A stretch of 64,000 nucleotides of DNA from Actinomycetota bacterium. Its GTDB lineage: Bacteria > Actinomycetota > UBA4738 > HRBIN12. The notes under the pieces were generated by a model, which was not told where the DNA came from, ran no database searches, and was given only the letters and a program-made list of their open reading frames with translations. Both the position numbers and the translations under genes were made by a program. The stretch is from positions 1-64,000 of the forward strand of contig VAYU01000025.1 of assembly GCA_005884925.1 (NCBI GenBank), read 5' to 3'. Positions 57,086 through 64,000 of the stretch are shown here, one piece after another (within the stretch, counting starts at the first letter, position 1; the number at the start of each line of letters is the position of its first letter).

Positions 57086-59560
57086 CTAGGCCTTCTTCGG
57101 CGCCGAGGGTTCCGCCGCGGCCGTCTTCTTCGCGGCCGTCTTCTTGGTCGTCTTCTTGGTCGCGGTCTTCTTCCCCGCCGGCTTCTTCCGAGCCGCGGCC
57201 TTGCGAGCACGTGCCTCGGCCTTCGTGCGTCGCGCTTCCGCCTCCGCCTCCACGTCACCCGGTCTCGTGACGTTGAACTCCAGATCCAGCTCGGCTCCGC
57301 AGTTCCAGCAGCGCAGCGACTTCGGCCGGCGAAGCAGCAAGGAGCCACACTCGGGGCACGACCGGTCCTTCTCGGGCGGGTTGTTCACCGCCAGATCGCA
57401 CTCGGGGTACCGGTCGCAGCCGTAGAACGTCCCGAAACGGGTGTGCTTCTCCACCAGCTCCCCGCGGTGACACTGCGGGCACGTCACGCCGGTGGACGTC
57501 GGCGGGTCCTTCTTGATGTAGCGGCACTGCGGATACCCGCTGCATCCGACGAACGGGCCGTAGCGGCCGACCCGGCGCTGGAGCTGCCGACCGCAATCGG
57601 GACAAGTCTCGTCGAGCAGCTCCGGCTCGGCGCGCTCGGTCCCGTCCATGTTGCGGATGTAGCGGCACTCGGGGTAGTTGGGGCAGCCGATGAACTTGCC
57701 GTAGCGCCCCAGCTTGACCTGCAGTCTCCCCGGCTCCCTCCCCTCCTGGGGACAGAGCGGGCAGAGCTCGTCGAGCTCCTCGGAGTACCGTTCGAAGGAG
57801 TCCTCGGCCTTCTCCAGCGCGCGCTCGAACGGGCCGTTGAACTCCTCGAGCATCTGGACCTTGCGGAGCTGACCCTCGGCGATGTCGTCGAGCTCCTTCT
57901 CCATGTAGGCGGTGAAGTCGGGGTTGACGATGTCCGGGAAGTGCTCGACGAGCTTGTCGGTCACCACGTAGCCCACGTCCTCCGGACGGAACCGTCGATC
58001 CTCCAAGCGGACGTACCCGCGGTCCTGGATCGTCGAGATGATCGACGCGTAGGTGGACGGACGCCCGATCCCGAGCTCCTCCAGCTTCTTCACGAGCGAG
58101 GCCTCCGTGTACCGCGGCGGTGGTTGCGTGAAGTGCTGCTCCGGCAGGACCTCGAGCATGCGAAGGAGCTGCTCCGCAGTGAGTACCGGCAGCGCGGCCT
58201 CGGCGTCTTCGTCGGGCTCATCGTCGCGACCTTCCCGGTAGAGCTTGAGGAACCCGTCGAAGAGGAGGGTCTGCCCGGTCGCCCGGAGTCCGTAACGGGT
58301 CCGCTCGCCGTTGCCGGAACCGGCGGGGACGAGCGCCTCGATGTCGATCCCGACCTGGTCGAACCGTGCGTCCGCCATCTGCGTGGCGACGGTCCGCTGC
58401 CATACCAAGCTGTACAGCCGGAGCTGGTCGCGCTCGAGCGCCGATGCGACGCGCTGCGGCGTCCGGAGCACGCTCGTGGGGCGAACCGCCTCGTGGGCTT
58501 CCTGCGCGTTGCGCGACCGGGTCTTGTACCGGCGCGCCTCGGCCAGGGAGTAGTCCTTCCCGTAGTCCTGCCGGACGAGCTCTGCGATCTCGCGGAGCGC
58601 CGAGTCGGCGATCGTCACGGAGTCCGTCCGCATGTAGGTGATCAGGCCGGTCGTCCCCTCCCCGGGCAGGTCGATCCCCTCGTACAGCCGCTGGGCGAGC
58701 GTCATGGTCTTGCGCGCGCTGAACCCGAGCTTGCGCGCGGCCTCCTGCTGGAGCGTCGAGGTCGTGAACGGAGGCGCCGGGGAGCGCTTCCGCTCCTTCT
58801 TCTCCACCCCGGTGATGCGGTAGGACGCGCCGCGGAGCCGCTTGGCGTGCTGCGCCGCGTCTGCTTCGATCCCGAGGAGCAGTCCCTTCTTGTCGGGACC
58901 GCTGGCCAGCTTGCCCTCGGGGATCTCGATGAGCCGCGCGAGGAACGGCTGCTCGACGTCCTCGGGGGTGAGCCGGACGTCGATGCTCCAGTACTCGACC
59001 GGCACGAACGCGTCGATCTCGCGCTCGCGCTCGACGATGAGACGCACGGCCACGGACTGGACGCGCCCGGCGGACAGGCCGGGCTGTACCCGCTTCCACA
59101 GGAGCGGCGAGATCTTGTAGCCGACGAGCCGGTCGAGGATCCGCCGGGCCTCCTGAGCGTCGAAGAGCTCCATATCGATCGTCCGGGGGTGGGCGAACGC
59201 GTCGAGGATGGCGTCGCGGGTGATCTCGGTGAAGGTGACGCGCTTGGCGTCCGCCGGCTCCACGCCCAGCAGGGTCGCCACGTGGAAGGCGATGGCCTCC
59301 CCCTCACGGTCGTAGTCGGTGGCGAGGACCAGATCCTCCGTCTGCTTCAGGGCCCTCTTCAGATCCGCCACGTGCCGCTTCGAGTCCTCGGGGACCTCGT
59401 ACTGCACGGCGAAGTCCTGATCGGGGTCGACCCCGAGCTTGGAGCGGGGCAGGTCCCGGATGTGCCCATACGAAGCCCGGACGGCGTAGCCGTCACCCAG
59501 GTACTTCTCGATCGTCTTCGCCTTGGCAGGCGATTCGACGACGACGAGCGTTTTGGTCAT
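57086..59560 (-). CDS. topA: DNA topoisomerase I
   Basis: 824 residues, type IA. The Toprim domain starts LVVVESPAKAKTIEKYLG and includes DYDREGEA; the catalytic Tyr is in GLITYMRTDS. The C-terminus has four C4 zinc-ribbon-like repeats (CPLC ... CPNYPEC, CPDCG ... CSGYPQC, CPQC ... CDRYPEC, CPECG ... CWNCG) and a Lys/Ala/Thr-rich basic tail of about 40 residues, a feature of actinobacterial enzymes where it aids processivity. The ATG at 59558-59560 with GGAGGAAG 10 bases upstream is chosen; a reading 26 residues longer has no family support. Confidence 0.96.
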   Translation of the reverse strand: MTKTLVVVESPAKAKTIEKYLGDGYAVRASYGHIRDLPRSKLGVDPDQDFAVQYEVPEDSKRHVADLKRALKQTEDLVLATDYDREGEAIAFHVATLLGVEPADAKRVTFTEITRDAILDAFAHPRTIDMELFDAQEARRILDRLVGYKISPLLWKRVQPGLSAGRVQSVAVRLIVEREREIDAFVPVEYWSIDVRLTPEDVEQPFLARLIEIPEGKLASGPDKKGLLLGIEADAAQHAKRLRGASYRITGVEKKERKRSPAPPFTTSTLQQEAARKLGFSARKTMTLAQRLYEGIDLPGEGTTGLITYMRTDSVTIADSALREIAELVRQDYGKDYSLAEARRYKTRSRNAQEAHEAVRPTSVLRTPQRVASALERDQLRLYSLVWQRTVATQMADARFDQVGIDIEALVPAGSGNGERTRYGLRATGQTLLFDGFLKLYREGRDDEPDEDAEAALPVLTAEQLLRMLEVLPEQHFTQPPPRYTEASLVKKLEELGIGRPSTYASIISTIQDRGYVRLEDRRFRPEDVGYVVTDKLVEHFPDIVNPDFTAYMEKELDDIAEGQLRKVQMLEEFNGPFERALEKAEDSFERYSEELDELCPLCPQEGREPGRLQVKLGRYGKFIGCPNYPECRYIRNMDGTERAEPELLDETCPDCGRQLQRRVGRYGPFVGCSGYPQCRYIKKDPPTSTGVTCPQCHRGELVEKHTRFGTFYGCDRYPECDLAVNNPPEKDRSCPECGSLLLRRPKSLRCWNCGAELDLEFNVTRPGDVEAEAEARRTKAEARARKAAARKKPAGKKTATKKTTKKTAAKKTAAAEPSAPKKA

Positions 59561-59694
59561 CTCGGTTGCTTCCTCCGGTGCCGGACGGTACCACCGGCCG
59601 CCTCTGCGGCTGGCATGGCCGTCACGAGACCGCCACAACGCGCTGTTACGCTCGGCGTATTCCCCGTACCCCTTGAGGCCACCCCGGAGGACGC

Positions 59695-60363
59695 GTGCTC
59701 GCCCTGCTCACCGACACGATCATCCGGCTGGTCAGCGAGCACGGATATGTGGCCATCTTCGTCCTGATGTCGCTGGATTCAGCCTGTGTGCCCTTCCCGA
59801 GCGAGGTGACGCTGCTCTTCGGTGGAGCCCTCACCAGCACCGTGGTCGTCGGCGCGGGGCAGGAGTTGTCGCTGGTTGGAGTCGTGTTCTGGGCGATGGC
59901 AGGGACGTTGATCGGATCGTGGCTCGCCTACGGGGTGGGCTACGCGGGCGGGCGGCCCGCGATCGACCGGTTCGGCCGGTACCTGCTGATCCGACCACAC
60001 GAGATCGACCGGGCCCACGATTGGTTCGAGCGCCACGGTGAGGCCGTGGCCGCGTACGGGCGGCTCATCCCGCTGGTCCGGTCCTTCGTGAGCCTGCCGG
60101 CGGGCGTCGCGGCGATGCGGTTCTGGCGATTCACGCTGTACACCCTGGTGGGATCGGTCATCTGGTGCGTCGGCCTCGCGTCGATCGGGCACGTGTTCGG
60201 TGATCGCTGGCGCGAAATCGAACGGGTCATCCAGCCGTTCGCTTTGATCATCGCCGGCGTCGTCGTCGTGGCACTCGTCATGTTCGTGTCGCGTCGCTGG
60301 GGACAGGTCCGTCGCGAGTACGCGGCGCTCGACGCGCGCGAAGATGGGTCGACCAGCACGTAG
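59695..60363 (+). CDS. DedA-family membrane protein
   Basis: 222 residues. The family core PFPSEVTLLFGG (about 33-44) and the conserved RLIPLVRSFVSLPAGVAAM (about 122-140) with its Arg and Pro are present; there are four to five transmembrane segments. DedA proteins are involved in membrane lipid carrier recycling and envelope stress tolerance. GTG start at 59695 with GGAGG 5 bases upstream. It is divergent from topA (about 130 bases between) and converges on the acetyltransferase gene. Confidence 0.93.
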   Translation: MLALLTDTIIRLVSEHGYVAIFVLMSLDSACVPFPSEVTLLFGGALTSTVVVGAGQELSLVGVVFWAMAGTLIGSWLAYGVGYAGGRPAIDRFGRYLLIRPHEIDRAHDWFERHGEAVAAYGRLIPLVRSFVSLPAGVAAMRFWRFTLYTLVGSVIWCVGLASIGHVFGDRWREIERVIQPFALIIAGVVVVALVMFVSRRWGQVRREYAALDAREDGSTST

Positions 60364-60369
60364 CGCTCG

Positions 60370-60849
60370 TCAGAGGTTGGCGACCATCGTCCAGTTCCCG
60401 CCGGACTCATCGACCTTCTCGAACCCGGCCTTCTGATACATCATCCGCGACCGGTTGTGCACCGCGACCGAGAGCGACAACGCCTGGAACCCCTCCTCGC
60501 GGGCCTGCACCATGCACGATCGCAAGAGCGCCTCGCCGATCCCCTTCCGCCGATGAAGGGGGACGACCGCGATCGACAGCTCGGGGATCTTGTCGTCCAC
60601 GAAGCCGTACCCGGGATCCTCGGCGGTGAACAGCCGGTACCACGCCGCTCCGACCGGCGCGCCCTCAACCTCCGCCACCACCCCACCGTCCCCCTCGCGT
60701 CCCCATCCCTGGTGGTAGCGAACGAGCACGGGGTCGGCCAGGACCTCCTCGATCGGCTCGCGGGGCCAATCGGGGTTCCACCGAGCGGCCTCGTAGAGCA
60801 TCTTCTTCAGGAACTGCACGTCGTCCTTCGTCGCGGGACGGATGTTCAT
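60370..60849 (-). CDS. GNAT-family N-acetyltransferase
   Basis: 159 residues. The acetyl-CoA loop is VVPLHRRKGIGEALLRS (about 95-111), preceded by the ELSIAV strand and followed by ALSLSVAVHNRSRMMYQKAGF, the standard GNAT B motif. The substrate is unknown. ATG start 60847-60849. It is 6 bases from the converging DedA gene and downstream of the potassium transporter on the same strand, about 60 bases away. Confidence 0.9.
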   Translation of the reverse strand: MNIRPATKDDVQFLKKMLYEAARWNPDWPREPIEEVLADPVLVRYHQGWGREGDGGVVAEVEGAPVGAAWYRLFTAEDPGYGFVDDKIPELSIAVVPLHRRKGIGEALLRSCMVQAREEGFQALSLSVAVHNRSRMMYQKAGFEKVDESGGNWTMVANL

Positions 60850-60908
60850 CCGGATGGAGCCTCCGTGAGATGCCTCGGCTGCATGGGAACCCTAGCGCAC
60901 AACGTCGT

Positions 60909-63248
60909 TCAGTCGGCCCGAGACGGGACCGGGGCGGAGTCGCGCTCAAGCAGGAACGGGACGCTCGTGAGCAGGACGCGATCCTCGTACAGGAAGAGGC
61001 GTTTGATGAACAGCGCGCTCTGGTTGTGCAAGGGGAGCTGCCACCAGTGGGAAACGATCACCTCGGGCACCAAGACGTTGACCACGGCGTTGGGGTGCAT
61101 CGAGAACCGCCGAACCTCGTTCAGCATCGGACGGGTGAGGTCTCGGAACGGTGCCTCCACGATGTCGAGCGGCACCTCGAGCCCGAGGTTGAACCACGCC
61201 TCCTCGAGGTGATGCGCCTGTTCGGGATCCACATCGAAGTAGATCGCGCGCGTGATCGTCGCGTCCAGCGTGCGGGCATAGTTGATCGCGCGCACGGTGA
61301 CGTCGTTGACCGAGGAGACGAACACGAGGGTCACGGCCTTCTGCGGGACCAAGGGCTTCGAAACGTCGGCGTGGCGGGCAGGGTCCTCCACCACCGGCAC
61401 ATCGGTCACGACCACGCGGGGCTCTCCCAGGAGGCCCGCTTTCAGCCGGACCAGCTCGTTCTTGCCGACGAGGTACCGGACCAGCCCCTGATCCACGATC
61501 TCCGGGACCATGATCGTCACCACGTCGTGGGGGCCGGGGTGCAGACGTCGCACGTACGCGCGCACCGCCGACGTGAGGTTGCCGGCGCCAACGGGTTCGA
61601 GCTCCGCGGCTCCGGTACCGGCGAACGAAGGCCACCGCTCCGCCAGAGCCATCGGGACGGATGCGCCGGGCGTCACGGCATGCAACGACGCGGGCCGGAA
61701 CGAGCGGACGTAGCCGAGCGCCTCCGCGGTGGCTGCGTCGATGTCGCGGACCAGCAGTACCACGTGGTTGGCCTCGAGTTCTCCGGGCCGCTCCGCACCG
61801 CGACGCGTCTGGGCCCGCACCCACGCGTAGTGCCGATGGATGGAGTAGAAGCCCGGCACCAGCAACCCGATGATCAGGATCGAGAGCCACGCGCCGTCCG
61901 CGAACTTCGAGATCACGACGACGACCAGTACGACCGCGGTCGTGATCGCCCCGATGATGTTGATCACTATCGAGCGACGCCATCCGCGCATCGCGCCCGC
62001 GCCCTTGCGGCCCTCGGCCAACCAGTGCCTGACCATCCCGGTCTGGGAAAGAGTGAACGAGGTGAAGACCCCAACGACGTAGAAGTGGATCAGGGTGTTG
62101 AGGTCCGCGTGGAAGGCATAGATCATCGCGCACGAGAGCAGCCCCAGCACGATCACGCCGTTGGAGAAGACCAACCGGTCGCCGCGGTTGACGAACTGGC
62201 TCGGCATGAAGCGGTCGCGCGCGAGGATCGAGGCGAGCCGGGGGAAGTCCTGGTAGGCGGTGTTCGCGGCCAGGATCAAGATCGCCGCGGTGAAGAACTG
62301 CACCACGAAGAATCCCAGCGAGGAGTTGCCGAAGATCCCGATCGCGATCTGCGCGACCACCGAGCGCTGCTCGCTCGCGACGACCCCGTCCATGTGCGTG
62401 GCGAGCCACGAGATCCCAAGGAACATCGTGACCGCGATCGTGCCCATGATCGCGAGGGTCGCGGCCGCGTTCCTCGCTTGGGGGCGTTTGAACGCGGGTA
62501 CGCCGTTGGAGATCGCCTCCACGCCGGTGAGCGCCGTGGCACCTTGCGAGAACGCCTTCAGGATCGCGAACAGGCCCACCGCCGCGGCCGTCGTGGCGGC
62601 GTCCGGGATCAGCTCAGAGCTGACGCCGACCGGCGGACATCCACCGAGGCACCGAGCGAGCCCGAGCACGACGAGGAGAAGGATCGAGGCGACGAACCCG
62701 TAGGTCGGGATCGCGAAGACCGTCCCCGACTCGCGCGCGCCACGGAGGTTCGCGAACGTCACCAGCAGGACGAACAGCATGGAGAGCAGCACGCGGTGTT
62801 CGTTCGCCCAGCCGAACGCCGACCCGATCGCGAACACGCCGGCGACGATCGAGACCACGACGGTCATCATGTAGTCGAACAGCAGCGCCGCCGCCGCCAC
62901 CAGGCCGGGTAAGGTGCCGAGGTTGTCCTTGCTGACGATGTACGCTCCGCCGCCTCCGGGATAGGCACGGACGGTCTGTCGGTAGGAGCTCACGACGATC
63001 GCCATCAGCAGCGCGATCGCGATCGCGATCGGCATCACGTAGGACTGGGGGCGCGACGTGACGAGCGTGAGCGCGATCAGGATCTCGCCGGTGGCGTAGG
63101 CGACCGATGAGAGGGCGTCGGACGCGAAGACCGGGAGGGCGAGCACCTTGGGGAGCAACGTGTGCTCCAGCTGTTGGCTCGTGAACGCGCGTCCGACGAA
63201 GAAGCGTTTGATGATCGACGTCGGGGGGGCGTGGGAGGTCGTCGCCAT
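60909..63248 (-). CDS. kimA: APC-superfamily potassium transporter, KimA-like
   Basis: 779 residues. Twelve transmembrane helices with hallmarks of Bacillus subtilis KimA: LPVFASDALSSVAYATGEIL (about 39-58), YPGGGGAYIVSK, TALTGVEAISNGVPAFKRP, GDRLVFSNG and GVFTSFTLSQTGM. A cytosolic C-terminal domain of about 300 residues ends LHNQSALFIKRLF, also matching KimA. KimA imports K+ with protons and is inhibited by c-di-AMP in Bacillus. ATG start 63246-63248; it follows the KdpE-like gene by 22 bases, so it is probably in that operon and regulated by it. Confidence 0.9.
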   Translation of the reverse strand: MATTSHAPPTSIIKRFFVGRAFTSQQLEHTLLPKVLALPVFASDALSSVAYATGEILIALTLVTSRPQSYVMPIAIAIALLMAIVVSSYRQTVRAYPGGGGAYIVSKDNLGTLPGLVAAAALLFDYMMTVVVSIVAGVFAIGSAFGWANEHRVLLSMLFVLLVTFANLRGARESGTVFAIPTYGFVASILLLVVLGLARCLGGCPPVGVSSELIPDAATTAAAVGLFAILKAFSQGATALTGVEAISNGVPAFKRPQARNAAATLAIMGTIAVTMFLGISWLATHMDGVVASEQRSVVAQIAIGIFGNSSLGFFVVQFFTAAILILAANTAYQDFPRLASILARDRFMPSQFVNRGDRLVFSNGVIVLGLLSCAMIYAFHADLNTLIHFYVVGVFTSFTLSQTGMVRHWLAEGRKGAGAMRGWRRSIVINIIGAITTAVVLVVVVISKFADGAWLSILIIGLLVPGFYSIHRHYAWVRAQTRRGAERPGELEANHVVLLVRDIDAATAEALGYVRSFRPASLHAVTPGASVPMALAERWPSFAGTGAAELEPVGAGNLTSAVRAYVRRLHPGPHDVVTIMVPEIVDQGLVRYLVGKNELVRLKAGLLGEPRVVVTDVPVVEDPARHADVSKPLVPQKAVTLVFVSSVNDVTVRAINYARTLDATITRAIYFDVDPEQAHHLEEAWFNLGLEVPLDIVEAPFRDLTRPMLNEVRRFSMHPNAVVNVLVPEVIVSHWWQLPLHNQSALFIKRLFLYEDRVLLTSVPFLLERDSAPVPSRAD

Positions 63249-63270
63249 CGCCGGTGATGCTACGTGGCGC

Positions 63271-63954
63271 TCAGGCGGATTCACCCACCCACCGGTAGCC
63301 GACACCCGGCTCGGTGACGATCAGGGCGGGTGAGGACGCGTCGTCGCCCAGCTTCTTGCGGAGCGCGCGGATGTACGTGCGGAGGTAGGTCGTCTCCGTC
63401 CCGTACCCCTGACCCCACACCCGGCGAAGGAGCCACTGGTGCGTGAGGAGCTTCCCCGGGTTGGAGACGAGCGCCTCCAATAAGGCGTACTCGGTGGGGG
63501 TCACGTGCAGCTGCTCGCCGTCCAGGGTGACCAGGCGTCGCGCGAGGTCGATCTCTAGCCCCCCATACCGGAGCGTCGGTTGAGGGGGCTCGTCCGGGCC
63601 CGCGCGGCGGAGCGCCGCGCGGGCCCGGGCGAGCAGCTCCTCCATCGCGAACGGCTTCGTCACGTAGTCGTCGGCCCCGGCGTCGAGCGCCGCGACCTTG
63701 TCCGACTGCGCCTCGCGGACGGACAGGATGATCACCGGGACGTCGGAGAACCCCCGCACCCGCCGGATCACCTCGGTACCGTCCATGTCCGGGAGCCCGA
63801 GGTCCAGCAGCACGAGGTCGGGCTGCTGGTCGGCCGAGGCGACCACGCCCTCCTCCCCCGTGCCGACGGTCGCGACCTCGTAGCCATGGGCCTCGAGGCT
63901 CGTCCGGAGTGCCCGCCGGATCTGGGGTTCGTCGTCGACGACCAACACCTTCAC
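63271..63954 (-). CDS. kdpE: KdpE-like OmpR-family response regulator
   Basis: 227 residues. The receiver has acceptor Asp51 in LVLLDLGLPD, the KdpE-typical ILSVREAQSDKVAALDAGADDYVTKPF, and Lys100. The winged helix (about 130-225) has TPTEYALLEAL and TTYLRTYIRALRKKLGD with terminal EPGVGYRW. In other bacteria KdpE activates K+-uptake genes. Here the next gene is a KimA-like transporter rather than kdpFABC. GTG start overlaps the upstream kinase stop (GTGA, 63951-63954). Confidence 0.9.
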   Translation of the reverse strand: MKVLVVDDEPQIRRALRTSLEAHGYEVATVGTGEEGVVASADQQPDLVLLDLGLPDMDGTEVIRRVRGFSDVPVIILSVREAQSDKVAALDAGADDYVTKPFAMEELLARARAALRRAGPDEPPQPTLRYGGLEIDLARRLVTLDGEQLHVTPTEYALLEALVSNPGKLLTHQWLLRRVWGQGYGTETTYLRTYIRALRKKLGDDASSPALIVTEPGVGYRWVGESA

Positions 63955-64000
63955 AGCACCGTCTCCTCGATCGGGACGTCGACCACCATCGCGGTCCCGC
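63951..64000 (-). CDS. Partial CDS, C-terminus of a histidine kinase (probably KdpD-like)
   Basis: Only the last 15 codons are in the window: GTAMVVDVPIEETVL then TGA. A Gly-Thr-Ala beta-strand followed by VPIEE fits the last strand of a HATPase domain. Its stop overlaps the KdpE-like start in a GTGA, which supports a cognate pair. Confidence 0.6.
   Translation of the reverse strand, partial: GTAMVVDVPIEETVL

Noticed and set aside
56996..59767. Plus-strand frame of about 920 codons opposite topA
   Set aside because: topA on the minus strand has every expected domain and motif; the plus-strand product has none.
1..64000. CRISPR array, prophage, toxin-antitoxin pair or biosynthetic gene cluster
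   Set aside because: No evenly spaced repeats, phage structural genes, small toxin/antitoxin signatures or PKS/NRPS domains were seen.

Overview
The window is about 64 kb of high-GC bacterial chromosome. Gene content and order point to the phylum Actinomycetota, probably a lineage outside the well-studied genera. The backbone is a housekeeping segment whose order, as I recall it, follows Mycobacterium tuberculosis Rv3579c to Rv3646c: rlmB-ispF-ispD-carD-radA, then clpC, lysS-coaX-panC-DUF2520, folK-folB-folP-folE, hpt-tilS-DUF2342 metalloprotease, then holB-tmk-topA. Nearly all of these genes are on the minus strand. Neighbours usual in that segment are missing from their slots: cysS (ispF/rlmB), disA (beside radA), panD (coaX/panC) and ftsH (folE/hpt). 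No rRNA, CRISPR array, prophage or complete insertion sequence was seen. There are two tRNA genes, both threonine (UGU and CGU anticodons).

Region by region. 0-6 kb: edge of a possible transposase gene, tRNA-Thr, and the rlmB/ispF/ispD/PIN-TRAM/carD/radA block. 6-9 kb: a plus-strand accessory block with a RIO-type kinase behind an unusual leader, and an ECF-like sigma factor overlapping a membrane beta-propeller gene. 9-21 kb: clpC, a lone receiver, a cyclic-nucleotide-binding protein, lysS, and pantothenate/CoA and folate genes joined by 4-nt overlaps. 21-26 kb: a second sigma/propeller pair diverging from a giant zinc-ribbon/adenylate-cyclase/ATPase/TPR protein. 26-31 kb: folE, a DnaJ-like membrane protein, a lipoprotein, hpt, tilS and a metalloprotease. 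31-34 kb: tRNA-Thr, a UspA-UbiB fusion and membrane proteins.

34-52 kb is a signalling island. A minus-strand operon encodes a receiver-HTH-adenylate-cyclase regulator and a membrane histidine kinase. A divergent LuxR-type regulator and a UspA protein follow. Then come six consecutive paralogous membrane histidine kinases on the plus strand, each starting inside the stop codon of the one before (ATGA overlaps). The first begins at a TTG that overlaps the stop of a 19-codon upstream frame. The fourth has a degenerate phosphotransfer motif. An orphan receiver converges on the last kinase. This array is the most unusual feature of the window.

52-64 kb: a Pro/Glu-rich membrane protein, holB, an MFS-thymidylate kinase fusion, topA, a DedA protein, a GNAT acetyltransferase, a KimA-type potassium transporter, a KdpE-like regulator directly upstream of it, and the last codons of its histidine kinase. 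Three signalling currencies appear together: His-Asp phosphorelay (eight kinases counting the edge fragment, five receiver proteins), cAMP (two class III cyclases that look intact and one cyclic-nucleotide-binding protein), and two sigma/propeller membrane modules. All functions are inferred from sequence reading and remembered family features; no search was run.
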